This document shows, piece by piece, positions 8,355-16,725 of a stretch of 64,000 nt of DNA. The number at the start of each line of letters is the position of its first letter. The stretch's first letter is position 1. The DNA is taken from positions 2,294,001 through 2,358,000 of the forward strand of contig NZ_CP177134.1 in assembly GCF_046736045.1 (NCBI RefSeq), read 5' to 3'. This DNA comes from Leptospira_A sp046736045. Lineage in GTDB: Bacteria > Spirochaetota > Leptospiria > Leptospirales > Leptospiraceae. The notes below the pieces were generated by a model. That model saw nothing but the letters and a program-made list of their open reading frames with translations. It had not been told where the DNA came from and did not search any database. Made by a program: the position numbers and the translations under genes.

Positions 8355-9209
8355 CTATTGGCAGATTTCTATTTCTTCCAATCGGGTAGTTAACTTAGGT
8401 TCGGGCAATTTTTGCCCTAATTTGATCCGGTAAGGATTTGTTCCTTCTACAAAAGAGTCTGAGTAGGCTCGCTTCCCAAAATTGGTAGGTCTTGTGAAAC
8501 AATTGGGGAATGATTTTGTTTCTGTGAGCTTTCCCTCTTTCCAAAGATACACCCGGTCGGGGGTTCTGACGTAAAGACTACCGCTGTCGTTTGCCCAACG
8601 GACTCCATAAACAGGAAGTGCCGTCCAGAAACTCAATGGTTGGCTATTTACTTTGCCTGAATTCGGATCTAAAATTCTCAATTGGAATTCTGCAAATTCC
8701 CAATTTGAATTGGACTCAGCGGTAATGAGTGCAATTAATTTTCCGTTAGGTGAGGGACTTGCTTGAAAGATGACTAGATTTTCGGGAGTGGCAGGATAAC
8801 TGAAGGCAGGCTTTTCTCCGGGATAAATCGTGAGTCTTTGTTTTAAAGTTCCGTATTCGTCATCTTTGCCATGAAGAATGAAAAGAGTATTTTCCCCTTT
8901 ATGATAGTAGGCGGACTCAGCCAATGCCCAAGATGGTATGTTCCAGGTTTTCAAAATTTTTGATTTCCCTGAAGTGACTTCTACCAAGTCGGTTTTTGTG
9001 AAATAATTTTTTTTGTCCGTAGTTCCATTCAAAGGATTCCAGGAATCTTTTTCTTCGTAATGAACTTCGAGTAACAATGCAACTCCCTTTGTTTCCGAAG
9101 GAGAGATCTCAGGTTGTAAATTTGTTTCTTTCCATATCATTTGAGAGCACTGGAAGGAAAGTAAAAAGGAGAGCAGTGAAAAAGGAAATACCATTCGTTT
9201 CATAAACAA
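8355..9209 (-). CDS. Putative lipoprotein with beta-propeller-like features
   Basis: A 284-residue exported protein. The N-terminus is a signal peptide ending LLSFLLSFQC, with Cys about residue 21 as a plausible spirochaetal lipidation site. The rest is beta-rich with phrases such as SPSPNGKLIALI, GVRWANDSGSLYVRT and DRVYLWKEGK. These recall WD40/TolB-type propeller blades, though only about four are visible and the repeat is weak. The start could be Met1 or Met3 (MFMKRM). A hairpin follows the gene. The function is unknown; a surface or periplasmic location is inferred from the signal. Confidence 0.65.
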   Translation of the reverse strand: MFMKRMVFPFSLLSFLLSFQCSQMIWKETNLQPEISPSETKGVALLLEVHYEEKDSWNPLNGTTDKKNYFTKTDLVEVTSGKSKILKTWNIPSWALAESAYYHKGENTLFILHGKDDEYGTLKQRLTIYPGEKPAFSYPATPENLVIFQASPSPNGKLIALITAESNSNWEFAEFQLRILDPNSGKVNSQPLSFWTALPVYGVRWANDSGSLYVRTPDRVYLWKEGKLTETKSFPNCFTRPTNFGKRAYSDSFVEGTNPYRIKLGQKLPEPKLTTRLEEIEICQ

Positions 9210-9263
9210 AAATATTAACTATGATGGTGAGGGATGTAAAGCAGAAAGAAGAGGGAAAATAAG

Positions 9264-9297
9264 CAAAAAAAGGGAACTCAAAATGAGTTCCCTTTTA
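9264..9297 (-). terminator. Rho-independent terminator
   Basis: A near-perfect hairpin, arms AAGGGAACTCA and TGAGTTCCCTT around a 3-base loop, is followed on the minus strand by a run of T (the A run at 9264-9271 on plus). It lies just after the stop of the small zinc-ribbon-like gene at 9316 and fits termination of that transcript. It may also work weakly in the other direction. Confidence 0.85.
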
Positions 9298-9315
9298 ACG
9301 AAAGAAAAAGGGTTT

Positions 9316-9630
9316 TTATTTTCCTTTTTTAGCTTTCGCTTTCTCTTTATTTTTTTGATCGATTTGAGCACGGTGCTCATCGCATAATCTGTACAATTTT
9401 CCAGTCAATGGGTTTTTGCGAGAAACTTTAGTTCCGCAAACGATGCAAAGACCTTGTGCTCTTCTTCTTTTGTAAAGTTGTTGAACTCTTTCTGCACCAG
9501 ATGCCTTATACTTGGAGATTTGAATACGGAAACCTTTGAATAGGTAGTTTCCGATTGATTTCTCAGGATCTTTTTTAAGATCATCCGCAATTTTGTCGAT
9601 TTGTCCAGGGCCTACTTTTAGTGGTTCCAT
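9316..9630 (-). CDS. Conserved leptospiral protein with zinc-ribbon-like Cys/His motif
   Basis: A 104-residue, strongly basic, probably cytosolic protein. The C-terminal half holds CIVCGTKVSRKNP and then LCDEHR, a CxxC...CxxH arrangement about 22 residues apart that could hold one zinc. A Lys-rich tail follows (KNKEKAKAKKGK). I recall a Leptospira family of this form (LIC10235-type) but cannot confirm it here. The segment YKRRRAQGLCIVCG also resembles short zinc segments of nucleic-acid-binding proteins, so RNA or DNA binding is possible. It is a single-gene transcript: its own terminator follows, with a promoter-like sequence and a dyad upstream. Confidence 0.75.
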   Translation of the reverse strand: MEPLKVGPGQIDKIADDLKKDPEKSIGNYLFKGFRIQISKYKASGAERVQQLYKRRRAQGLCIVCGTKVSRKNPLTGKLYRLCDEHRAQIDQKNKEKAKAKKGK

Positions 9631-9695
9631 AGCTTTCTTTTCCTTTAAATCCTAAAATTTTTTTGTCTGACGAAGCTTTTTAAGCTCTAATACAG

Positions 9696-9725
9696 ATTAT
9701 GTTTCTTCAGCTAAAAATAATTCAA
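9696..9725 (-). promoter_or_regulatory. Candidate sigma-70-type promoter
   Basis: Read on the minus strand, TTGAAT (9725-9720) and CATAAT (9701-9696) are separated by 18 bases. Transcription would start near 9689, about 60 bases before the zinc-ribbon-like gene. This was found by eye in AT-rich DNA, so it is tentative. Confidence 0.4.
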
Positions 9726-9757
9726 CTTTTTTTTTCCTCGAATAACTTTTTTTTGAC

Positions 9758-9783
9758 GTAATGCGTTAATGTAAACGCTTTAC
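9758..9783. promoter_or_regulatory. Dyad operator-like sequence
   Basis: Arms GTAATGCGTT and AACGCTTTAC are complementary except for one position, around a 6-base spacer. Inside lies a second, shorter palindrome, GTAAACGCTTTAC (9771-9783), which resembles LacI/GalR-family operators. It is about 130 bases upstream of the zinc-ribbon-like gene and 75 bases after the ferredoxin stop (9858). It is the only clear structure in the 227-base gap. Confidence 0.45.
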
Positions 9784-9857
9784 TCCTTGTTTTGTTATCG
9801 CAAATTGTCAAAAAATTATATTTTAATTAAACATTGAATAGGTGTTTTGCACGATAT

Positions 9858-10532
9858 TTAATCAATGTTAATATTTTTCAGTGTATCTACTCGGATCGCC
9901 TTAGGAAAGCTAGGACAAGACTCTACGCAAAGCCCGCATCCTGTACAAGAGGAAGCAAAAATAGGCAAATTTTCCTTAAATTTCACTGTTTTTTCGATAG
10001 GACAGGTTGTAACGCAAGCATCACAGGTTTTTTCACCTGTTTTGTGATTAATGCAATGTTCATGCAGGCCTTTCGCCTTTCCGAATTTAGGTTTTGTTTG
10101 TAATGCTTCGTATGTATCCAATGCCCCTTCCGGGCATGCTTGGATGCAAGGCCAATCTTCGCACAAATGACAAGCTTTAGCGTTTGGATCGAAAAAAGGA
10201 AAATTCTTTCTGGTTTCTTGTGATGTAACAGGGAATAGGACGGTATACGGACAGGAAAAAATACATTCATTGCAACCTGTGCATAAGGAAAAAAATTGAC
10301 TAGTTGCGCCTGGAGGAAGAGATAGAGTTCTAAACAGTTTTGTTTTTTTTCTTTTCTCTTTTTTTTCTTTAGGAATTCTTTTTTTTTGTAAATTTTTTTC
10401 CTTTGGCGCGGAAATTATTTTTTTCTCATCTTCCCAGACTTCTTTGATTGTTTGGGAAAGGTCATCGGTTTTTTCAAATGCAAATTGAAAAACCGATTTG
10501 AATCCTTCCTTGAATAAGTCTTTTCGTTTCAT
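9858..10532 (-). CDS. Ferredoxin-type protein with four 4Fe-4S cluster motifs
   Basis: A 224-residue protein, probably cytosolic, with a basic N-terminal 70 residues and then four cysteine motifs for [4Fe-4S] clusters. These are CTGCNECIFSCP, CHLCEDWPCIQACP, CINHKTGEKTCDACVTTCP and CTGCGLCVESCP. The arrangement resembles NapG/MauM-type ferredoxins that pass electrons to or from a membrane redox partner. No oxidoreductase subunit is adjacent. The start directly abuts the murA stop, so the two genes form one transcript though their functions look unrelated. There is no Tat or Sec signal at the N-terminus. Confidence 0.8.
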   Translation of the reverse strand: MKRKDLFKEGFKSVFQFAFEKTDDLSQTIKEVWEDEKKIISAPKEKNLQKKRIPKEKKEKRKKTKLFRTLSLPPGATSQFFSLCTGCNECIFSCPYTVLFPVTSQETRKNFPFFDPNAKACHLCEDWPCIQACPEGALDTYEALQTKPKFGKAKGLHEHCINHKTGEKTCDACVTTCPIEKTVKFKENLPIFASSCTGCGLCVESCPSFPKAIRVDTLKNINID

Positions 10533-11864
10533 CTAACCGGGAATACGTTCGATTTGAGCTCCCAGGGAACGTAGTCTTGTATCGATTCCTTCGAAACCTC
10601 TATCGATCTGAACAATATTATGGATTTCGCTTGTTCCTTCTGCACAGAGTGCAGCAATGATCATCGCCATTCCCGCTCTGATATCGGGACTTGCAACCCG
10701 TTGTCCGTAAAGGCGGGAACGTCCTATTACAATCGCTCTATGCGGATCACATAGAATGATTTGTGCTCCCATTGCTATGATGTTATCCACAAAGAAGAGC
10801 CTGGATTCGAAAAGTTTTTCGTGAATCAGAACGGTTCCCTGACATTGGGTCGCAGTAACAAGTGCGACGGAAGTCATATCTGCCGGAAATCCCGGCCAGG
10901 GAGCATCATCAATTTTTGGAGTTGCCCCGTGGTAGTCCGGAATGATTTCCAATTTTTGATCTGAGGGAACAAGGATTCCTCCTTCTACAGGTCTCACCTC
11001 GATTCCCAATCTGGAATAAACCATTCGGATCATTCGAAGGTCTTCCAGATTTACGTCTTTAATCAGTATTTCTCCACCGGTAACAGCTGCTAAACTAATA
11101 AAAGAGCCGATTTCCAAATAGTCGGAACCGATTCTGTGAGTCAAACATCCCCCCGGAGAATGCAAACTGGTGACTCCCTGGATTTCCAATACATTTGTGC
11201 CCACGCCTGTGATCTTGGCTCCTGCCTGAATCAAAAAGCGGCAGAGTCCTTGTACATGAGGCTCGGAAGCAGCGTTTCGGATGATTGTGGTACCTTCGGC
11301 AAAAACGGCCGCCATCACCGCATTTTCGGTAGCAGTAACCGATGTTTCATCCAATAGAATGTCTTTTCCGAATAATCTTTCCGCAGTGATTTCGTAACCA
11401 TCGGGAAATACTTCGATTTTGGCGCCTAATGCTTCTAAGGCAAGTAAATGGGTGTCCATTCTCCTGCGGCCGATTTTGTCTCCGCCAGGCTTTGGTAAAA
11501 AAACTCTTCCTGTTCGGGCGAGAATGGGGCCTGCCAAAGTAACAGCACCTCTCAATTGGGAACAAAGTTCATAAGGGAGGTCTGATTTTACTTTATTTTT
11601 TTTGTGGAAGCGGTAAGATCCACGTGTATCCAAAGGAGTAATTTCGACTCCAATTTGTTTTAATACTTCCAAAAGTTTTAAAACATCGGATATTTGAGGT
11701 AAATTCTCTAAGATAACATCTTCTTCCCAAAGAAGGAGTGCTCCCAATAGGGGAAGTGCTTCGTTTTTGTTTCCTTGTGGAACGATAGTTCCATGGAGAG
11801 GGTTTTTACCGACGATTTTAAAATAGGATGAGCTCACAGTTACCTCCCATGGAAACATGAGCAT
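10533..11864 (-). CDS. murA: UDP-N-acetylglucosamine 1-carboxyvinyltransferase
   Basis: Transfers enolpyruvate from PEP to UDP-GlcNAc, the first committed step of peptidoglycan synthesis, in the cytosol. Substrate-binding GNKNEA (residues 31-36) is present. The active-site loop reads PGGDKIGRRRMD, with Asp129 (codon 11480-11478) where most bacteria have the Cys alkylated by fosfomycin. The same Cys-to-Asp change gives intrinsic fosfomycin resistance in mycobacteria and others. The annotated start adds about 10 residues before the usual N-terminus (SSSYFKIVGKNPLHG), so a later GTG start near residue 8 or 10 is possible. It is co-transcribed with the ferredoxin gene. Confidence 0.95.
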   Translation of the reverse strand: MLMFPWEVTVSSSYFKIVGKNPLHGTIVPQGNKNEALPLLGALLLWEEDVILENLPQISDVLKLLEVLKQIGVEITPLDTRGSYRFHKKNKVKSDLPYELCSQLRGAVTLAGPILARTGRVFLPKPGGDKIGRRRMDTHLLALEALGAKIEVFPDGYEITAERLFGKDILLDETSVTATENAVMAAVFAEGTTIIRNAASEPHVQGLCRFLIQAGAKITGVGTNVLEIQGVTSLHSPGGCLTHRIGSDYLEIGSFISLAAVTGGEILIKDVNLEDLRMIRMVYSRLGIEVRPVEGGILVPSDQKLEIIPDYHGATPKIDDAPWPGFPADMTSVALVTATQCQGTVLIHEKLFESRLFFVDNIIAMGAQIILCDPHRAIVIGRSRLYGQRVASPDIRAGMAMIIAALCAEGTSEIHNIVQIDRGFEGIDTRLRSLGAQIERIPG

Positions 11865-11883
11865 TTCTAAGGAAAAGTAATTT

Positions 11884-13026
11884 ATGGAACTTGTAGCACA
11901 GGTTTGGATATTTCCGAAATTCGAAACAATTTATTTATTTTACCTATTTTTGATAGGTCTTGCGGCATTTGCATACATCCGGCTGATGAATTTTTTACAA
12001 AGCAGGCAGACGCATGTGTTTAGCTACTGGAATGATTTTCAGAAGTTTGCTTTGGCAAGAAAATGCAATCAGATGGAGATGAATATCCTTCATTCTTTCT
12101 ATGAAAGTTTGCAACCCGAAGAAGCCGAAAAATATCTGCATCCGGAAAATCGGGGGAAACTTAGAAATGCACTCTACCGTTATTTTTTAAAAACACCTTC
12201 CAATCCGACGGAAAAAGAAGTGAATCTGTTTGATAAACTTTTCAGGTCTTCTGCGGATTTGAAAAAGGAAATTGAAAGCCTGGAAGATATTCCTGTCGGA
12301 GAAGTAGGGGCTTTGGAAGCGGATGGCAAAGAAGAACTGACATATGTGATGCAAAAAACAAATGAAGATTTGCTTCTTTCCACGAAAGCACTTTCGAAGG
12401 GATTTTTGGTTTTGGGTAAGATCGCAAATCTCTATGTGTTTAGACCAAGTAGCGGCGGTTATTTGATCCACGGAGTTATCACCAAACTAAATCAAGATGG
12501 AATTGTCTTTCATTTCAACGGAACCATCGAGAAAAAAGGAGAAGCACACTTGATGCTTCTCGCAAAATATTCCTTAATGATCGCTCCCTGGCCTCCTAAA
12601 GATGAAACCAAAGAATCAATCGAATTGGATCGGAGTAAATTGGTTTTGTCCGAGGAAAGCATCGATCATCAATTGGATATGTTGCGCAAAATTTCGAAAG
12701 AGCAACATAAAGATGATGAGTCCAAATTTGCAATTCCCGATACTGCAAAACCATTCACTGCCTTGTCGGAAAGAATTTCCGATCGGGGTTTGACTTTTGA
12801 GATTCCTCCGAATATATCTACGGATATCTGGAAAGTGCAAGACCTTTGGGAAGTTAGTTTTTCTTTTCCTGACGGACCGACTTTTTCATTTCGCGGAAAG
12901 ATGTTTCCTGTCAAACAGAAAGGTGAATTGTATTTGATCCGTTATGTAGATGCGGATGAATCTACCAGAAAAGAAGTCTATGAAGAGATTAAAAAAAGAG
13001 GTGGTAGCCGGGAGATATTGACTTGA
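11884..13026 (+). CDS. Membrane-anchored protein, possibly PilZ/YcgR-like
   Basis: A 380-residue protein with one membrane segment (about residues 14-34), a charged helical region (about 45-160) and two beta-rich stretches (about 165-240 and 290-380). The order of a first barrel (VLGKIANLYVFRP to LMLLAKYSL) and a second ending in a charged helix (LYLIRYVDADESTRKEVYEEIKKR) recalls YcgR/PilZ c-di-GMP effectors. However, I do not see the RxxxR and D/NxSxxG signature residues. It is divergent from murA with 19 bases between start codons. It is best treated as a conserved spirochaetal protein of unknown function. Confidence 0.65.
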   Translation: MELVAQVWIFPKFETIYLFYLFLIGLAAFAYIRLMNFLQSRQTHVFSYWNDFQKFALARKCNQMEMNILHSFYESLQPEEAEKYLHPENRGKLRNALYRYFLKTPSNPTEKEVNLFDKLFRSSADLKKEIESLEDIPVGEVGALEADGKEELTYVMQKTNEDLLLSTKALSKGFLVLGKIANLYVFRPSSGGYLIHGVITKLNQDGIVFHFNGTIEKKGEAHLMLLAKYSLMIAPWPPKDETKESIELDRSKLVLSEESIDHQLDMLRKISKEQHKDDESKFAIPDTAKPFTALSERISDRGLTFEIPPNISTDIWKVQDLWEVSFSFPDGPTFSFRGKMFPVKQKGELYLIRYVDADESTRKEVYEEIKKRGGSREILT

Positions 13027-13072
13027 TTCTTTTTGAAAGATTTATGTAGTTTACAGACTTTAAAGGAATGGC

Positions 13073-13591
13073 ATGAACAACAAACAAATCTCAAGTTTAA
13101 ATCTTTACTTTATTCTTTGTAATACACTGGTATTTTTAATTCTTTCCTGTTCTTCTTCGCAAGTAGCGGATGCAACCGTAAAAGAAAGCCCGGAAGAGCC
13201 GTTGCCCAAACAAAGGGTTTGGAATCCTGCACCTCAGTGTTGCAATTTACACTCCGAGTCTTTGGGGGTTGTTGTGTTGAGTAAGGTTTGTGTATCTCAA
13301 ACGGAAACAAGACTGGAACTTTTTACCAAAGAATCAAAAAAGGTATGCGTCTTAAAAGAAGGAATGGTATTTCAGGACGACCTGGGTACGCCGTATTCTT
13401 TTGTGAAATCAGTGGGAGTGGGTCTTTGCCCCAAACGCACTCAAATGAAAAATACTCCCTTTTCCATTTACTTTGACAGCATTTCACCGGAAGCAAAGTC
13501 TTTCGATCTGATTGAAAACAAAAATGCAAAACATGCAAATAAACCTTGGTCTTTTGAAAAAGTCGACTTGTCTACCTGCACTTGGAATTAA
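13073..13591 (+). CDS. Putative lipoprotein
   Basis: A 172-residue exported protein. The N-terminus ends in LVFLILSC with Cys near residue 26, a good spirochaetal lipobox followed by SSSQ. The mature part carries several cysteines (PAPQCCNLH, KVCVS, KKVCVL, GLCPKRT, STCTWN), so disulfides are likely outside the cytoplasm. No domain was recognised. It follows the membrane protein on the same strand after 46 bases and is convergent with the NagZ-type gene, with a hairpin between them. The function is unknown. Confidence 0.65.
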   Translation: MNNKQISSLNLYFILCNTLVFLILSCSSSQVADATVKESPEEPLPKQRVWNPAPQCCNLHSESLGVVVLSKVCVSQTETRLELFTKESKKVCVLKEGMVFQDDLGTPYSFVKSVGVGLCPKRTQMKNTPFSIYFDSISPEAKSFDLIENKNAKHANKPWSFEKVDLSTCTWN

Positions 13592-13604
13592 GCTCTGTTG
13601 CAAT

Positions 13605-13632
13605 CTGCCAGCTAACTTAATTTAGTTGGCAG
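13605..13632. terminator. Hairpin between convergent genes
   Basis: Arms CTGCCAGCTA and TAGTTGGCAG pair over 10 positions with one G-U and an 8-base loop. It lies 13 bases after the plus-strand lipoprotein stop and 24 bases after the NagZ stop on the other strand. It has no long T run on either side, so it is a weak but plausible bidirectional terminator. Confidence 0.55.
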
Positions 13633-13656
13633 TGGCGGATTCCTTCCCCATTATTT

Positions 13657-15423
13657 TTATAATGCTTCGGGAAATGCTCCTTTCGAAGGTGTTTTGGAAT
13701 CCTTGGGCAAAAGAATCAAATCCACTTTTGGAACTTCTTCTCCTCCCGTATATTTGTCACCCAAAGCTTCCCAGGAATGGGAAGTAAGAGAAAAAGACAA
13801 TAGATAGTTTAAGTTTGGTAAAACGGGAAGCCTTACAAAAGGAGTTCCTCCGTGGAGTACCACAAAATGTTTGTTCGGGTATTTTTTTGCCAGATTTGCT
13901 ATATTTAAAATTTCTTTTTCCGAGCTGGAATCAATCAGAATGTGTGAGATTCCCTTTGCTGAAATTGTTTTTGCCAATTGTTTTGCTGTGGTTGATTGAA
14001 TTCCCTTCCCATCCAGAGATTTTTTCAGATGGATGTTTTTTACAAGACTGAGTGTCGTATTTTTTGTATTTTTAGGCGGAGAAAAAACATTCGGATAAGC
14101 ACGGATGGAATCGTTAGTTATATTCTTTAAAAAATTTCCCTGTTCCGTCAGTTCTTTGTATTTTAGATTTCGGGTTTCTTCTTTTTTTGCGAGAAATTCT
14201 TTTATGTTTTCATTTTCAGAATAGATACTGAGGATCGGAGGGTCTTGTGAATAAAGTCCCATTTCCAGTTTTTTTCTGATTTGTTTGAAGACAGCTTCTT
14301 TCAAGAGATCTCTTTTTTTGCCATCCGCATCCGTAACGAAAAAATCGCCTTTTGCATAAGCATCTGACAGCTGTTCTTTGAAGCGGCGGGCAGTGTCACC
14401 CCAGCTGGTCAGCAATACTATGTTCGCTCCTGCTAGAATGGCGAGCACTCCCGGTCTGTCTTTTTCATAGTTTTTGGAGATTGCATGCATTTCCATTGCA
14501 TCAGTGATGATAATTCCGTTGAACTTCAGTTTTTCCCGCAATATACCGGTTAGTATTTTTTTTGATAAGGTCGCAGGATATTTTTCGTCTATCAAGGGAT
14601 AAACGATATGTGCCGTCATTACTGCTTCCGCTCCCGAATCGATTGCTTTTTTAAAAGGAACCAGTTCCAATTGCTCCAATTCCGTTAATGTTTTTTTGAT
14701 CACAGGCAATCCCAAATGGCTATCTACATTTGTGTCTCCATGTCCTGGAAAATGTTTGATCACAGGCAATGCACCGCCGAGTCTCGCTCCCTGTTCGTAT
14801 GCGACTGCAACTCGCGAAACACGTGTTGCATCAGATCCGAAGGATCTTGTATTGATCACAGGATTCAAAGGGTTGTTGTTGATATCCAAGATAGGTGCAA
14901 ATAAAAAATTGATTCCCAATTCTTTTAGTTCATACGAAGTCACGAAGCCGACCGTTTTGCCCCATTCTTCTTTTCCTGTTTGGCCGACTGCCATGGCACC
15001 GGGATATTCCGTGATTCCATCCTGAACACGAAAAACTCTTCCTCCTTCCTGGTCTGTGGAAATCAGGAACGGTTGCAAACCTTCCGAGCTTGCCGTCTTT
15101 TGTAAGTTAGATGTAAGAGAAATGATTTCCGATTTTTTCCCCAAGTTCTTTCCGAATAAAATAATTCCACCCGGTTTGGTTTTTTGAATTTCTTCTGTAG
15201 CGATTGTTTCTACTGTTTTGGAAGGGATCGCGATATGAATGGTTTGCCCTACTAATTCTTCTTCTGTCAGTTTATTTGTGATGTTCCAGGCTTTTTCATT
15301 CAGCCAAGTTTCTCTTTCATCAGCACGCAGTTCGGTGATATAAAAACTGAAAAAATAGGAAGTTCCGATAAAACCGAAAACAAGGAAGATGGAAAAACTC
15401 AATCGAAGTAAAACTTGGTTCAT
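13657..15423 (-). CDS. nagZ: NagZ-type glycoside hydrolase family 3 beta-N-acetylhexosaminidase
   Basis: A 588-residue protein with an N-terminal membrane or signal segment (about residues 8-28) and a GH3 domain (about 45-395). Hallmarks are DQEGGRVFRV, KHFPGHGDTNVDSHLGLP, and the nucleophile region TDAMEM. NagZ enzymes remove GlcNAc from peptidoglycan fragments. This one is longer than the 340-residue cytosolic enterobacterial enzyme and appears exported, so it may act on the wall rather than in cytosolic recycling. The extra C-terminal 190 residues contain a GH3-C-like alpha/beta region. The symbol is a family-level assignment. Confidence 0.85.
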   Translation of the reverse strand: MNQVLLRLSFSIFLVFGFIGTSYFFSFYITELRADERETWLNEKAWNITNKLTEEELVGQTIHIAIPSKTVETIATEEIQKTKPGGIILFGKNLGKKSEIISLTSNLQKTASSEGLQPFLISTDQEGGRVFRVQDGITEYPGAMAVGQTGKEEWGKTVGFVTSYELKELGINFLFAPILDINNNPLNPVINTRSFGSDATRVSRVAVAYEQGARLGGALPVIKHFPGHGDTNVDSHLGLPVIKKTLTELEQLELVPFKKAIDSGAEAVMTAHIVYPLIDEKYPATLSKKILTGILREKLKFNGIIITDAMEMHAISKNYEKDRPGVLAILAGANIVLLTSWGDTARRFKEQLSDAYAKGDFFVTDADGKKRDLLKEAVFKQIRKKLEMGLYSQDPPILSIYSENENIKEFLAKKEETRNLKYKELTEQGNFLKNITNDSIRAYPNVFSPPKNTKNTTLSLVKNIHLKKSLDGKGIQSTTAKQLAKTISAKGISHILIDSSSEKEILNIANLAKKYPNKHFVVLHGGTPFVRLPVLPNLNYLLSFSLTSHSWEALGDKYTGGEEVPKVDLILLPKDSKTPSKGAFPEAL

Positions 15424-15515
15424 ATTCTACCATCTAAGATCGGGAAAAGCGGAGAGCTTGCAAGAAAGAAAATAAAGTAGTTTCGGGAACATTTGGGTCG
15501 TCTAAATATTACTCA

Positions 15516-16697
15516 GTGGATGATTTTTACCAAACCCTAAATAGAAGTAAGGACTTTCGTTCCGTTTTTGAAGGGAATCAGTTTCTGCCTGTGCCGGAAG
15601 ATTGGTTTTTACTGATCACTGATATCGCAGGTTCTACAAAAGCAATCGACAATGGGCGTTATAAAGATGTGAATACGGCAGGCGGTCTGGTTGCTATTGC
15701 AGTTGCCAATGTTTACGGTCATATGGATTTTCCTTTTATATTCGGTGGAGATGGAGTTACATTTTTACTTCCAATCACATATCTATTTCCTGTTCGTTCC
15801 GCAATTGCAGATACGATTGGAAAAATCAGAACTACATTCGGACTGGAGATGAAAGCGGGGATCGTCCCGGTACAAGAACTTTACAAACGCGGTGCAAATC
15901 TTTATCTGAGTAAATTTGAAGCCTCTATTCATTATAATCAGTGTTTGGTGTTCGGAAACGGTTTGGATCTGGCAGAGTCCTGGATCAAGTCGGAAGAAGA
16001 CGAATCTTTTCTTGTGCGTGAAACTGAAAAAATAACGGATGCCGACTTTACCGGTTTTACATGTCGTTGGCAGGATATTCCCAGCGAAAAAGGTGAAGTG
16101 ATTTCTTTGATTGTCGAACCTGTACAAAAAGATTACGAATCCACTGCAAAGATCGTATCACGGGTGTTAAATTTCATTAGAATGGAATTCGGCGAAGAAG
16201 AAGATTATCATCCTGTCCCTCTCTCTCAGTTGGAACTGGACAACGGACCTTATCTGCAAAAAGAAGCATTGATTCATAGTGGTGGCCGAAAGGGATTCGG
16301 ATATTATTTGCGACTTGCAAAAATCAAGTTTGAGAAATTTGCAGTGTCTATGGCGATCAAATACAAAATTCCTTTGAAATCATATCATTACCGTCTGGAC
16401 AAACTAAAAGACTACCAGGCCAGATCTGCCGACTTTCGCAAGTTTGACGGCACTTTGAAAATGGTCATTCATGGTTCCAAACAAAGCAGAATCGCCTTGG
16501 AACAATTTTTGGAAAATCTGGAATCAGACGGACTCATCGTATTCGGACATTATGTGTCTACCAAATCTCTTATGACTTGTATTTTGAAAACAGGAGCTTC
16601 TCAGGAAGTACATTTTGTGGATGGGGAAGGAGGAGGACTTACACTTGCCGCCAAACATTGGAAGAAAAAAAGAAAGATTGTAACTGCAAATATTTAA
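15516..16697 (+). CDS. DUF3095 family protein
   Basis: A 393-residue cytosolic protein beginning with GTG. The opening (FLPVPEDWFLLITDIAGSTKAIDNGRYKDVN) is the DUF3095 signature and resembles the start of class III nucleotide cyclase domains, including a metal-site-like Asp in TDIAGST and a second loop FGGDGVTFL. The rest holds a central region (about 130-260) and a C-terminal part (about 310-390). No biochemical role is established for the family as far as I know; nucleotide cyclase activity is only a structural guess. It is divergent from NagZ and ends 28 bases before the stop of the large repeat lipoprotein gene. Confidence 0.8.
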   Translation: MDDFYQTLNRSKDFRSVFEGNQFLPVPEDWFLLITDIAGSTKAIDNGRYKDVNTAGGLVAIAVANVYGHMDFPFIFGGDGVTFLLPITYLFPVRSAIADTIGKIRTTFGLEMKAGIVPVQELYKRGANLYLSKFEASIHYNQCLVFGNGLDLAESWIKSEEDESFLVRETEKITDADFTGFTCRWQDIPSEKGEVISLIVEPVQKDYESTAKIVSRVLNFIRMEFGEEEDYHPVPLSQLELDNGPYLQKEALIHSGGRKGFGYYLRLAKIKFEKFAVSMAIKYKIPLKSYHYRLDKLKDYQARSADFRKFDGTLKMVIHGSKQSRIALEQFLENLESDGLIVFGHYVSTKSLMTCILKTGASQEVHFVDGEGGGLTLAAKHWKKKRKIVTANI

Positions 16698-16725
16698 TTG
16701 GCAATTAACGAGCGCTAAGTATTGA

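Noticed and set aside
15440..15462. AAGATCGGGAAAAGCGGAGAGC resembles part of repeat B (shown here only as a fragment near 15438)
   Set aside because: Only the AGCGGAGAGC part matches and the outer arms and hairpin are missing, so it may be chance or a decayed half copy.
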